Positions 16,664-25,255 are shown, counted from the stretch's first letter. The stretch is 64,000 bases of DNA from Actinomadura sp. KC216 (GCF_004348535.1 NZ_SMJX01000006.1:1-64000); one strand, 5' to 3'. Translations and numbers: made by a program. The notes: generated from the sequence alone by a model not told the origin.

Positions 16664-17704
16664 TTAGGAGAAGGCGGCCAGGAGTTCGTCTCGGCCGCTC
16701 GCGCCGGTCTTGCGGAAGACCGCTTTGAGGTGGTCGTTGACCGTGTGCACGGACAGATCGAGATAGCGCGCTATCTGCTTGGGAGCCCTCGCCTCGCGCA
16801 AATGGGTGATGATCTGGCGCTCGCGCGCGGAAATGCCGTACCAGTCACAGAAGGCCGGCAGTAGCTGCTCGGCGCTCGCCGCCTGGATGATGAGCGCCAC
16901 GTCGTCGGTGCCCTTCAGGATCTGCCCGTGCGCGGCGACCCAGCGGCCGTAGGTCGCGGACGGGCCCACGATCAGCGGGGGGACGGCGCGCGGGTCGCGG
17001 GCGTGCCGCCGAGTCTGCTCCGCCAGCCCGGCGGTGAACGACTCGCGGGTCCAGCGCGGGGCGCGGGCGTGCTTCTCCAGCTGCTCCCGCCACCGGAACG
17101 CCTCCGGAGTGGCCGTCCGGATCGCCTGGTCGGGACCAACGATGATCACGCCCGGCGGCGGCGAGGGGACGGGCGGAGCCAGCGGACCCGCGGTGACGTA
17201 GGAGCGCAGGAAGCCGATCAGCCTCGGCACGAGCCGCGTCGCCCACCCCACATCGGCCTCGTCGAACGACCTGCCGCCTTCGGCCCGCACCAGGCCGACC
17301 TGCCCCCAGAGGCCGTGGACGTCCCGCAGCATCAGCCGCATCTCGGCCGCGATCCCGTGCTCCGCCGCAAGGCGCCGCGCGGCACGGTCGTGCGGCGCGT
17401 CCCCGTTTCCCGGCAGGACGGTGACCATCGGCCGTCGCGCGGGATCATCCGGCAGGTACGTGTCGCCACCGGCGTAGTCGGTGCGCAGCAGGGCCCGGCA
17501 GAAGTCGGGTTCGTAGGCGTGCCAGAAGCCGAAGGACCACAACACGGATCCCGCGTTCGGGCTGGTGGCCACCAGCCGCAGCGCGTCGTGGGCGATCACG
17601 GGCCTGATCGCGCTCGACAGCGCCTCCGCCAGTTGCCCCGCACTCGTGCAGAGCGCGGCCGCCTCTTTCAACTCACCTAACAATCGATCATTGACTGTCA
17701 CCAC
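16664..17704 (-). CDS. LuxR-family regulator, second of a paralogous pair
   Basis: The 346-residue product is taken from GTG 17704, with AGGA 9 bases upstream. Longer in-frame starts exist (to 18088), but the extension is not protein-like and alignment with the paralogue at 15605-16612 ends here. The C-terminal helix-turn-helix runs from CDWYGISARERQIITHL through LSVHTVNDHLKAVFRKTG. The N-terminal region shares AHDALR and FGFWHAYEPDFCRALL with its neighbour. The two genes are 51 bp apart and probably arose by duplication. Both may read one ligand or form a heterodimer; this is inference. Confidence 0.85.
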   Translation of the reverse strand: MVTVNDRLLGELKEAAALCTSAGQLAEALSSAIRPVIAHDALRLVATSPNAGSVLWSFGFWHAYEPDFCRALLRTDYAGGDTYLPDDPARRPMVTVLPGNGDAPHDRAARRLAAEHGIAAEMRLMLRDVHGLWGQVGLVRAEGGRSFDEADVGWATRLVPRLIGFLRSYVTAGPLAPPVPSPPPGVIIVGPDQAIRTATPEAFRWREQLEKHARAPRWTRESFTAGLAEQTRRHARDPRAVPPLIVGPSATYGRWVAAHGQILKGTDDVALIIQAASAEQLLPAFCDWYGISARERQIITHLREARAPKQIARYLDLSVHTVNDHLKAVFRKTGASGRDELLAAFS

Positions 17705-18090
17705 GACACAATCCTGACACCGCCGCAAGCAATACCACAACGAATTTTCGAGCGACCAGACCGCCACTTCCGGCCACACTTGAACGACTCCCGTAGAGGC
17801 GCACCCGGGAGACACCTCAGCACAGAGGAGTTTTGTGAAACATTTACCATTAAGAGCCGTTCTCTGCTGGGAGGGGTTCACACGATCGCGCGCCATGCGA
17901 GCCGGCTGCCCGGTCATAGTCCGCTGATACTCGATGAGGTCTCCCCCCAGATTCTGTCCGTGATCGAAATGGTCGGAATGCATCGCGACCCCGGGATCCG
18001 CCTCGGGCGACCGTAGTCGCCGCCTACGCCACAGGCCACCCAGGTCGGCGCGGGTGCTTGTAGTTGGGAGGTTGCTCTTGGTAGCCACTT
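17705..18090. other. Intergenic region with one possible small ORF
   Basis: This gap follows the start of the second LuxR gene. The only suggestive element is a GAGGAG-led 30-codon ORF on the plus strand (listed separately). No other gene, repeat or terminator is convincing. Confidence 0.4.
17835..17927 (+). CDS. Possible small peptide ORF, 30 residues
   Basis: GTG at 17835 is preceded 4 bases upstream by a strong AGAGGAG ribosome site, and the frame ends with TGA at 17927. The peptide starts MKHLPLRAVLCWEG and contains two cysteines and many arginines. The strong ribosome site divergent from a regulator gene is the only support. It could be a second precursor, a leader peptide or chance. 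Confidence 0.25.
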   Translation: MKHLPLRAVLCWEGFTRSRAMRAGCPVIVR

Positions 18091-18567
18091 GTGGTGCTCA
18101 ATGACCCGCGTTCAGAGTCGGGGGCGCGTGTGCCGCCTGAGCCCGATGAGCCGTGGCGTGTCCGTTCGCGGCGCAGGCGGCCGCGGTGGCGCCGCGGGCT
18201 GCCGGTGGTGGCGCCTCTGATCAGCGCCATCGTGGCTTCGCTCGGCACCGCCGCCGTGCTCCATGTCGGGGACGCCTCGCACCCGGCGCCACCGCGGCCT
18301 CAGAAGGCGAGTGTCGGGACGAGCAGTGGCCTGCAGCGGCAGTCTCCTGCGCCGCACACCCCGAAGAAGGGGGAGGCGCCGCACACCCCGAAGAGGTGGA
18401 AACTGGACCGCTCGGCCCCGCGTCGCTCCCTGTCACCGCCTCAGCGGCCGCAGAGGACGCGCCGGGTACCGGCGTGGGTCCGCGACGAATGCCACCGCCG
18501 GTACCCCCGCGACGCCACCCGCCGAGCCGCGTGCATCGCCGCACTACGCGGCTACCTCAGCCGGTGA
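18091..18567 (+). CDS. Small single-pass membrane protein, unknown
   Basis: The 158-residue product, from GTG 18091, has an Arg-rich cytoplasmic N-terminus. One transmembrane helix follows (PVVAPLISAIVASLGTAAVL, about 39-58), then a long Pro/Arg/Lys-rich linker. A compact C-terminal segment has a Cys pair (AWVRDECHRRYP and AACIAALRG). I do not recognise a function. Arg- and Pro-rich composition is partly a product of GC content, so expression is not certain, but the helix and Cys-bearing end argue for a real gene. It is not in an operon. Confidence 0.5.
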   Translation: MVLNDPRSESGARVPPEPDEPWRVRSRRRRPRWRRGLPVVAPLISAIVASLGTAAVLHVGDASHPAPPRPQKASVGTSSGLQRQSPAPHTPKKGEAPHTPKRWKLDRSAPRRSLSPPQRPQRTRRVPAWVRDECHRRYPRDATRRAACIAALRGYLSR

Positions 18568-18593
18568 CGGGGGAACAAGGGCGCTACTTGGGG

Positions 18594-19877
18594 CTAGCCG
18601 GCGTTGAGCAGGAGGACGGTTCGGATCAGGGTTTCTACCAGGCGGTGTGCCTCGCGGACGTCCACCAGGTTCATCCCGAGGGTGAAGTCGACGCTCTCGC
18701 CGGACGGGCCCTCGGGGACCTTCTGCATGCCGACGCGGGCGGTGGGGATGCCGCGCATGCGGAGGATGTTGGCGTCGGTGGCTCCGCTGTTCTCCCTGAT
18801 CGGCCGGTGCGGGACGCCGGCGACCGCCTCCCAGGCCGCGATCGCGGCGCGGACGACCGGTGCGTCCGGGGCGGTGCGGGAGGCGGGGACGGCCGCGATC
18901 TGCTCGACCCGCAGGTCGGTGCCGAGTTCCCGGCCCAGCGCGGTCACGAACGCGCGGACCTCCCGGGTCACGGCCGCGGGTGTCTGCCGGGTCGTCAACC
19001 GGACGTCGGCCCGCAGCCGCACGGTCGCGGGCGTCGAGGCGGCCAGGTGGGCGAGGCCGCCGTCGATGGACGACACCGCGCCCTGCGGACGCATGGTGCC
19101 GTGCTCATGCCGGACGGCGTACTCCTCGAACCAGTCCTCCAGCCGGTTCGCGACGATCCCGCTCAGCGCGACGGCGTTGCGGTACGGCATCCGGTGGCGG
19201 CTCCCGACGTAGGTGTGCTCGCCGGGCACGAGGACGTCGAGCCAGACCAGGCCGACTTCTTCGTGGGAGACGTTCCAGCCGGGCTTCGCGATCACCGCGT
19301 GGTCGGTCGTGAAGCCGCGCTCGGCCAGGAAGGCGGCGCCCACGCCGTGCCCGGTGTTGGCCCGGCCGGGGGTTCCGATGCCGTCGATCGCGAACGCGGG
19401 CATGCCGCCCCCCCCGAACCCGGCGACCACGTCCCCGGCCAGGTCGATGCCCGAGGCCGCCAGGGCCTCGAAGGCGATCAGGACGCAGGCGGCGTGCCCC
19501 TTCGGGTTGCCCGCGCCCAGCCCCTGGACGAGGTCGCCGTGGACCTGTGCCCGCGGCAGCATGTCGGGGCGCATTTGGCGTGCGGCCCCGGCGACGTCCC
19601 AGCGAGGGTCGCCTGTCGTGAACGTGTCCAGCGGCGCGTAGAGCAGTGTCGATGGGCCGTTGCCGGAGCCGCGGAGGACGGCGACGGCGTTCGCCTGGAG
19701 CCCGTCGATCCACTGGACGTGCGACTCGGTGTGGGCGAGGCGGGCGGCGATCCAGGACGCCAGCTCGCCCTCCGCCCCGGTGGGGCTCGCGATGTCCACG
19801 ACGTTGGTGATGGCGGCGAGGAGGTCCTTGGTGGTGACCTGGCGCATCACGTGTGCGACGGCCTCGTCGGCGTTCAT
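18594..19877 (-). CDS. M20-family peptidase/deacylase
   Basis: The 427-residue product is an ArgE/DapE/CPG2-type zinc hydrolase that cleaves amide bonds of N-acyl amino acids or similar. Visible features are GNPKGHAACVLIAFEAL, NTGHGVG, the dimerisation region with SRHRMPYRNAVALSG, and the late RENSGATDANILR segment that carries metal ligands in this family. The usual first zinc motif HxD is replaced by the YAPLDTFTTGD segment (LD), so metal binding may differ. The start at 19877 forms an ATGA overlap with the upstream hydrolase. It is the last gene of the leftward aromatic-catabolism operon. Confidence 0.8.
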   Translation of the reverse strand: MNADEAVAHVMRQVTTKDLLAAITNVVDIASPTGAEGELASWIAARLAHTESHVQWIDGLQANAVAVLRGSGNGPSTLLYAPLDTFTTGDPRWDVAGAARQMRPDMLPRAQVHGDLVQGLGAGNPKGHAACVLIAFEALAASGIDLAGDVVAGFGGGGMPAFAIDGIGTPGRANTGHGVGAAFLAERGFTTDHAVIAKPGWNVSHEEVGLVWLDVLVPGEHTYVGSRHRMPYRNAVALSGIVANRLEDWFEEYAVRHEHGTMRPQGAVSSIDGGLAHLAASTPATVRLRADVRLTTRQTPAAVTREVRAFVTALGRELGTDLRVEQIAAVPASRTAPDAPVVRAAIAAWEAVAGVPHRPIRENSGATDANILRMRGIPTARVGMQKVPEGPSGESVDFTLGMNLVDVREAHRLVETLIRTVLLLNAG

Positions 19878-20746
19878 TTCAGCGGGTGCTTGGCGAGGAA
19901 GCGCAGGCTCAGGTCGTTGTACTTGTCGGGCTGCTCGTGCTGCGGCCAGTGGCCGCAGTCGTCGAAGAGGACGAGTTCTGAGCCCGGGATCGCGTTGTGC
20001 ATGGCGGTGGCCTCGGGGACGTCGCCGAACGGGTTGTCGCGTCCCCAGACGATCAGGGTCGGGGCGGTGATCCGCGCCAGGTCGGAGGGCTTCAGGATGT
20101 TCCGCAGGCGCGTTTCGAGATGTTGCAGGCACAGGAGGTTGTCGATGTTCGCGATGAAGTCGGGACGGTGGTAGATCCCGTGCCGGACGGCGACGAGTTC
20201 CTCGGTCGCGTTGGCGGGGTCCGCCATCAGCAGCCGCATCCGGCGGCGGGTCAGCAGGACGTCATCGGCCTGGACCGCGCGCCGGGTGCTCGTCCGGATC
20301 CGCTCCATCACCTCCGGGTTGGCGACGGTGCCCCCGGCGCACAGCAGCTGGAGCGACGCGATCCGGTCGGGGGCGTCGATGGCGGTCCGCCCGCCGACCC
20401 AGCCCCCGAGGGACTCTCCGACGATGTGCGCCTTGTCGATGCCGACGGCGTCCATGTAGGCGAGCAGGTGGTCGCGGTAGCGCGGGATCTCGTAGGGGTG
20501 GTCGGGCTTGCCCGTGTACCCGTGGCCCAGCATGTCGATCGCGTGGCATGCGTGCCGTTCGGCGTGGGAGCGGAGGTTCCGGGCGAACGCCTCCAGATGG
20601 CCCGACGTCCCGTGCAGGAAGATCACGGCCTCGCCGTCGCCGGTGCGCAGGGAGCGGGTCGGGATACCGGCCGCGTCGACGGTCGACAGGCTGAAGTCGA
20701 GGTCGGCCAGCTCGGTCCAGATGGTGCGGGCCAGGTCGTTGCTCAT
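19874..20746 (-). CDS. Alpha/beta hydrolase, meta-cleavage-product type (1)
   Basis: The 290-residue product has an oxyanion-hole HGTSGHLEAF, a nucleophile elbow GESLGG, an acidic residue in WGRDNPFGD and a catalytic His in DDCGHWPQHEQP. This is the complete triad of C-C bond hydrolases that cleave ring-fission products. It is coupled by overlaps to both the M20 gene and the 57-residue membrane peptide. With a Rieske oxygenase and an extradiol dioxygenase in the same operon, hydrolysis of a ring-opened aromatic is the likely role. Confidence 0.85.
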   Translation of the reverse strand: MSNDLARTIWTELADLDFSLSTVDAAGIPTRSLRTGDGEAVIFLHGTSGHLEAFARNLRSHAERHACHAIDMLGHGYTGKPDHPYEIPRYRDHLLAYMDAVGIDKAHIVGESLGGWVGGRTAIDAPDRIASLQLLCAGGTVANPEVMERIRTSTRRAVQADDVLLTRRRMRLLMADPANATEELVAVRHGIYHRPDFIANIDNLLCLQHLETRLRNILKPSDLARITAPTLIVWGRDNPFGDVPEATAMHNAIPGSELVLFDDCGHWPQHEQPDKYNDLSLRFLAKHPLK

Positions 20747-20916
20747 GTGCGTTCTTCCCCAGAGGTAGCGGTGTGCTGGTTGATGCGGGTCACCCGGGTG
20801 TTGATCCGGTCGGTGAGCCTGGGGAGCAGGGCCCGGTAGGCCGCCAGGCGGCGGCTTGCGAGCGCCAGGGCGGTGAGGATGAGGACGATGGATCCGGCGG
20901 CGTGAATCTTGTTCAT
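20743..20916 (-). CDS. 57-residue single-pass membrane peptide
   Basis: ATG 20916 is preceded by an excellent ribosome site (AGGAGAGGGG), and the gene ends in an ATGA overlap with the hydrolase gene. The product has one hydrophobic helix (residues about 6-20, AAGSIVLILTALALASR) and a basic, Thr-rich tail. It is conserved in position inside the operon, so it is probably translated. Its function is unknown; it may anchor or help an enzyme or transporter at the membrane. Confidence 0.65.
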   Translation of the reverse strand: MNKIHAAGSIVLILTALALASRRLAAYRALLPRLTDRINTRVTRINQHTATSGEERT

Positions 20917-20936
20917 GTGCCCCTCTCCTTCGGGTG

Positions 20937-21827
20937 TCACGGGTGGTCGACGGAGCGCAGGAAGCCGTCCACGATCGCGTGGTAGGCGGCGGGACGCTCC
21001 TCCTGCAGATGGTGGGAGACGTGGTCCATGACGTGCAGGTTTCCGTTCTTCACCATGCGGGCGAGCATCATCGGGTAGTCGGGCGTCAGGAAGGCGTCCT
21101 CACGGCCCCACATGAACAGCGCGGGCGCCTCGACGCGGCCGAGCTCGGCGGTCAGGTCCTGCCAGTCCCCGCGCGGCGAGTCGGACATCGCGGCGAGCTC
21201 GCGCTCCCCGGGGTCGAGGCTCTGCCGCCACCGCATCTCCAGCGTCTCGTCGGGGAGCCTGTCCGCGTCGTACCACTCCAGGCGGGTGATCAGGGACCGC
21301 ATCTTCTCCCTGGTCGGGCCCTCGCCGCCGTAGTAGACGTCGCGGGCGTTGCGGCCGCGGTGCCCGTTCTCGGGCAGCGGGGCGAGCGGGCCGTAGAAGA
21401 CCGGCATGCTCCCGGTGATCACGAGTGAGCGCACCCGGTCCGGATAGGTCGCGGCGAGGCAGAGCGCGATCGTCCCGCCCCAGGAGTTGCAGATGAAGTC
21501 GGCTTTCTGCACGCCGAGCGCGTCCATGAGGGCGTTCGTCTTCGCGGCGTGGAAGTCCCACATCGGCCCGCTGATCCGGCACTTCTCGGACTTGCCGTAC
21601 TGGAGGATGTCGACGATCAGGCAGCGGCGGTCGCGCGCGAACAGCGGGGCCACCGGCCCGAAGTCGCTCCAGCCGGTGCAGCCGGGGCCGCCGCCGTGCA
21701 GGAAGATCGTGTCCGGGCCGTGCCCGAGGTCGAGGTAGTGGTAGCGCACGCCGCCGGCGTCGGCGTACCGGCCCGCGGGCATCGGGCCGGCGGCGGGTGA
21801 GGTGAGCCGGTGGGGCGTCACGGTCAT
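20937..21827 (-). CDS. Alpha/beta hydrolase, BphD-like (2)
   Basis: The 296-residue product has HGGGPGCTGWSDF, the typical oxyanion-hole segment of BphD/HsaD-type meta-cleavage hydrolases. It also has the nucleophile elbow NSWGG, an acid in WGREDAFLTPD and the histidine in MDHVSHHLQEE. Such enzymes split the carbon-carbon bond of ring-opened catechols. The start at 21827 overlaps the extradiol dioxygenase stop as ATGA. This is the second such hydrolase in the operon and the more BphD-like of the two. Confidence 0.88.
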   Translation of the reverse strand: MTVTPHRLTSPAAGPMPAGRYADAGGVRYHYLDLGHGPDTIFLHGGGPGCTGWSDFGPVAPLFARDRRCLIVDILQYGKSEKCRISGPMWDFHAAKTNALMDALGVQKADFICNSWGGTIALCLAATYPDRVRSLVITGSMPVFYGPLAPLPENGHRGRNARDVYYGGEGPTREKMRSLITRLEWYDADRLPDETLEMRWRQSLDPGERELAAMSDSPRGDWQDLTAELGRVEAPALFMWGREDAFLTPDYPMMLARMVKNGNLHVMDHVSHHLQEERPAAYHAIVDGFLRSVDHP

Positions 21828-22789
21828 GGTCGTCCCTTCTCGGTGCCAGGGGGCGCGGCGGGTTCGACGACGGCGGCGGCCATGCCGGTGAGCCACTCGG
21901 GCATCGGCGCGTAGACCAGCGCCCGGCCGGGGACGAAGCCGAGCGCGGACGCCATCACCATCCAGGTGCGCAGCTCCTGCCCGCCGTTGCCTGCCCGGGC
22001 CTCGATCTCGTCGGAGCGGAGATCCGCGTATCTGTGTAGTTCGCCGCGTTCCAGGTCGCCGAGGAAGCTCTTGTCGAAGCCGGTGAAGATCGTCGGTTGG
22101 GCGGCGACGATGATCTCGCGGCGGCGCCGGTCGTAGCGGGTCCATTGGCCGCGGCCGTTGAGCCATGCCTCGACCAGGAACTCCTCGTCCTCGCCCTCGG
22201 GGTCCGTCCAGTCCGACGGCCACGGCAGCCGGTGCGACAGGCCGCCCGAGGCGACGACGGCGACGCGTCCCTCCCCCGGCATCCGGGCGATCGCGGCCGC
22301 CAGGTTCGCGCCGAGCTGGACGCAGCGGCGCATCGTGGGCAGCGGGGCGGCGAACACGTTCACCACCAGCGGCACGATCGGCACGTCGAGGCCGTCGAGC
22401 AGCCATTGGACGGCGTGCGACTGGCCGTGGTCGATCGTGAGCCTGGCGGAGATCGCGACCTCCGTGCCCGCCTCGACGAGCCCGGCGGCCAGCGTCCGCG
22501 CGAACCCGGGGTCGGTGCGCTGCGGGCCCTCCGGCGTGCCGCCGTCGCCCGCCGCGATGACCTCGCCGACCCCGAGCGTGAACGACGGGATGAGGTCGAG
22601 CCAGAAGCCGCGGAAGTGGTTGGAACCGACCACGACGACGACGTCCGGCCGGGCCTCGGCGATGCGGGCGCGCGCGGCGGCGAGGCCGTCGCGGAACGCC
22701 TCCGCGCGATCGGTGTGGACGACCCTGTCCCAATGGGTGTTCATCAGCGTCGAGTGCGACGCGCCGACGCCGAGCACGATGGAGGCCAT
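21824..22789 (-). CDS. LigB-type (class III) extradiol ring-cleavage dioxygenase
   Basis: The 321-residue protein fits the LigB/MhpB superfamily, which opens catechol rings with Fe(II) and oxygen. It has an N-terminal GVGASHSTLM with a metal-binding His, VVVVGSNHFRGFWLD, TIDHGQSHAVQWLL and VAVVASGGLSHRL. It is transcribed between the Rieske oxygenase (10 bp upstream) and the BphD-like hydrolase. This gives the expected order of hydroxylation, ring cleavage and hydrolysis. The aromatic substrate cannot be told from sequence alone. Confidence 0.88.
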   Translation of the reverse strand: MASIVLGVGASHSTLMNTHWDRVVHTDRAEAFRDGLAAARARIAEARPDVVVVVGSNHFRGFWLDLIPSFTLGVGEVIAAGDGGTPEGPQRTDPGFARTLAAGLVEAGTEVAISARLTIDHGQSHAVQWLLDGLDVPIVPLVVNVFAAPLPTMRRCVQLGANLAAAIARMPGEGRVAVVASGGLSHRLPWPSDWTDPEGEDEEFLVEAWLNGRGQWTRYDRRRREIIVAAQPTIFTGFDKSFLGDLERGELHRYADLRSDEIEARAGNGGQELRTWMVMASALGFVPGRALVYAPMPEWLTGMAAAVVEPAAPPGTEKGRP

Positions 22790-22798
22790 CGGTCCCCC

Positions 22799-24025
22799 TC
22801 AGGCGGTGGGGTCGGCGGGGGTGAGTCCCTGCTCCCGGAGGCGGTCCAGCCGGGCCTCTGCCGTGTCCTCGGCGAGCCTGCGCCACTGCAGGAGCGACTC
22901 GTCGGGACGGTAGAGCCTCTCCGGCGGCGCGTCGGTCACCTCGACCATCCACCTGTCCTGGCCGGAGAACTGGCCGTGGAACAGCCAGCGGACGGCACCG
23001 AGGTACTTGACGTAGAAGGGCAGGGTTCTGACGCCCTTCTGGAAGTCGGCCATGACGCCGACGTAGAGGTGGTTGTCGGCGTCCACCGGCACGTAGAACT
23101 CGTAGTGGATGAAGGTCGGGTAGGCGATGCGCAGCACGCCGGGCATGGCGACGGACGCGAAGCCCGGGAACTCCTGGGCGGCGATCACCGGGTTGACCTC
23201 GCGGTGCGACGACGTGTTCCCGATGTTCCTGGTCTCCTTCGGCGGCCTTGCCTTGTACCAGGCCTGGCCGGACCAGCGGCCGAGCCCCGGGAACTCCGCC
23301 TCCCAGTACTGCTTCTCCTGGACGCGGTAGATCCACCGGCCCCGCTTGACGATCTTCGTCGTGTTCCACACCGGCATGGGCTTGAACAGCCGCCACAGCG
23401 CGGCCCGGTGCAGGTACTTGGCGTGGCCCTCGTCGTAGCCGTTCTCGCAGGCGAACCGCCAGTTGCCCGCGCGGGGCTGGATGCGCTGGCCGAGAACGGC
23501 GGCGTTGTCCACGAGCTCCTCGGGGAGCTGCTCGTCGATCGGGTGCGGCCGCTCGCCGTCCCCGACGTACACCCACACCATGCCGAGCCGCTCCTCGACG
23601 TCGTAGGTGGGCTGCCTGACCTTCCCGCAGATCGGCGACCGCGGGCCGTCGGTGATCGCGGCGACGAGATCGCCGGTCTCCAGCTGGAACGTCCACCCGT
23701 GGTAGACGCAGGAGACCGTGCCGGGGAACTGCTTGTTGCCGTAGCTCAGCGGGACGCCGCGATGCGGGCACCGGTCCTTCATCCCGAAGATCCGGCCGCC
23801 GTCGCGGATCACGAAGAGGTCCTCGCCGAGCAGGCGCACCTTGCGGGGCTTGTCGCCGACCTGGTCGGCGAAGCAGACCGGGTACCAGTAGCCGCGGAAC
23901 CCGGACGCGGCCGCCTGGTAGTGCGGCCAGGTCGACCAGTCCTGGCGTCCGGGCAGCATGCCCTGGCGACGGCGGGCGGCCCTCTTCGGCGCGCCGGGGG
24001 AGGTGGCGTTCGCTGTCTCGGTCAT
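22799..24025 (-). CDS. Rieske non-heme iron oxygenase, large subunit
   Basis: The 408-residue product, from ATG 24025, has a Rieske [2Fe-2S] motif CPHRGV...CVYHGW near residues 85-107. It has the mononuclear iron motif NGYDEGHAKYLH in the catalytic half. It resembles the KshA/VanA-like single-component oxygenases that take electrons from separate reductase and ferredoxin proteins. Those partners are encoded divergently at 24201-25597. It is the first gene of the leftward operon and sets the pathway's first hydroxylation or demethylation. Confidence 0.9.
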   Translation of the reverse strand: MTETANATSPGAPKRAARRRQGMLPGRQDWSTWPHYQAAASGFRGYWYPVCFADQVGDKPRKVRLLGEDLFVIRDGGRIFGMKDRCPHRGVPLSYGNKQFPGTVSCVYHGWTFQLETGDLVAAITDGPRSPICGKVRQPTYDVEERLGMVWVYVGDGERPHPIDEQLPEELVDNAAVLGQRIQPRAGNWRFACENGYDEGHAKYLHRAALWRLFKPMPVWNTTKIVKRGRWIYRVQEKQYWEAEFPGLGRWSGQAWYKARPPKETRNIGNTSSHREVNPVIAAQEFPGFASVAMPGVLRIAYPTFIHYEFYVPVDADNHLYVGVMADFQKGVRTLPFYVKYLGAVRWLFHGQFSGQDRWMVEVTDAPPERLYRPDESLLQWRRLAEDTAEARLDRLREQGLTPADPTA

Positions 24026-24070
24026 GGTCCGGAGAACACCACCGGACGAGAGCCGCCGACAACGCGCGCG

Positions 24071-24087
24071 GTTCGCCTGGCGGACCG
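24071..24087. promoter_or_regulatory. Imperfect palindrome in divergent promoter
   Basis: GGTTCGCCTGGCGGACC is a 7-3-7 inverted repeat with one mismatch between the divergent Rieske and reductase genes. Part of it (CGGACCGC, 24081-24088) recurs inverted at 24117-24124. It may be an operator, but GC-rich DNA makes such repeats common. Confidence 0.25.
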
Positions 24088-24200
24088 CGACCGGAAAATC
24101 GGCGCGGGTTCGTTCAGCGGTCCGCGCGGCGCGCCAAGCGACCAACGGTTTTTCTACGTTCTCCGCCGAAGGAACCGAGTCCCCCGGCTGGAGGCAGGCC

Positions 24201-25193
24201 ATGGCCGCACCGCAGTCCATCAGCACCGACGTCCTGATCGTCGGGGCGGGCCCGACGGGGCTGTACGGCGCGTACTACGCGGGATTCCGGGGCCTGTCGG
24301 CGGTCGTGGCCGACGCGCTTCCCGCGCTCGGCGGCCAGGTCACGGCGCTGTACCCGGAGAAGGAGATCCGCGACGTCGCCGCGATCCCCGCGATCCGCGG
24401 CCGCGACTTCGTGAGCGCGCTGGCGGCCCAGGCGGCGGCGTTCGACCCGGTGTACCTGCTCGGGCGGCAGGCGGTCCGGCTCGCGCACTCCGGTGGTGAG
24501 CCCGTCGTCACGCTGGACGACGGCACCGTCGTCCGGGCGCGGGCGGTCGTGCTCACGGCGGGCATCGGCACGCCCACGCCCCGCCCGCTGCCCTGCGGCG
24601 CGGAATGGGCCGGCACCGCCCTGTCGTATTTCGTGCCCGACCCCGCCGTCCACACCGGCCGCGACGTGGTCGTCGTCGGGGGCGGCGACTCCGCGCTGGA
24701 CTGGGCGGACGCCCTCGTCCCGATCGCCCGCAGCGTCACCCTCGTGCACCGGCGGGCGGCGTTCCGGGGGCACGCCGCCACCCTCGCCCGGGTCCGCGCC
24801 GGATCGGCCGCCGTCCACGTCGACACCGAGGTCGTGCGGCTCGACGGCGACCTGGAATCCGGCACGCTCACCAAGGTCACCCTTCGCGGCCGGAGCGGGG
24901 ACGAGACCGTCGTCGCCGCCGACCACGTGATCGCGGCGCTCGGATTCGTCAGCGACCTCGGGCCGCTCCGCGGCTGGGGCCTGGACCTCAGGGGCCGGTC
25001 CGTCGCGGTCGACCGGAGCATGCGCACCAACCTCCCCCGCGTGTACGCGGCCGGCGACCTCACCGACTACGACGGCAAGGTCAGGCTCATGTCGGTCGGC
25101 TTCGGCGAGGTGGCGACCGCGATGAACCACGTCGCCGTCGATCTCGATCCGGACCTCACGCTGTTCCCCGGCCATTCGACCGACGGCGCCTGA
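24201..25193 (+). CDS. Ferredoxin/thioredoxin-reductase-like flavoprotein
   Basis: The 330-residue product has an FAD-binding VLIVGAGPTGLYGAYYAGFRG, an NAD(P)-binding VVVVGGGDSALDWADAL and a C-terminal VYAAGDLTDYDGKVRLMSVGFGE. There is no CxxC redox pair, so it fits the YumC/type-2 ferredoxin-NADP reductase group rather than thioredoxin reductase. The ATG at 24201 has GGAGG 8 bases upstream. With the ferredoxin gene that follows it, it probably supplies electrons to the divergent Rieske oxygenase. Confidence 0.88.
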   Translation: MAAPQSISTDVLIVGAGPTGLYGAYYAGFRGLSAVVADALPALGGQVTALYPEKEIRDVAAIPAIRGRDFVSALAAQAAAFDPVYLLGRQAVRLAHSGGEPVVTLDDGTVVRARAVVLTAGIGTPTPRPLPCGAEWAGTALSYFVPDPAVHTGRDVVVVGGGDSALDWADALVPIARSVTLVHRRAAFRGHAATLARVRAGSAAVHVDTEVVRLDGDLESGTLTKVTLRGRSGDETVVAADHVIAALGFVSDLGPLRGWGLDLRGRSVAVDRSMRTNLPRVYAAGDLTDYDGKVRLMSVGFGEVATAMNHVAVDLDPDLTLFPGHSTDGA

Positions 25194-25255
25194 GCCGCCC
25201 CAGACCGACCGGCTGGGCCACCCGCACCGACCGACCCGCAGAAGAGGACCATCAC

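Noticed and set aside
17780-18016. A 78-codon rightward frame in the gap after the LuxR pair
   Set aside because: There is no ribosome site at its start and its composition is not protein-like; the shorter frame at 17835 is better supported.
24081-24124. A distant inverted repeat CGGACCGC...GCGGTCCG as a second operator
   Set aside because: The 28-bp spacing and pure GC content make chance likely; only the closer palindrome at 24071-24087 was kept, at low confidence.
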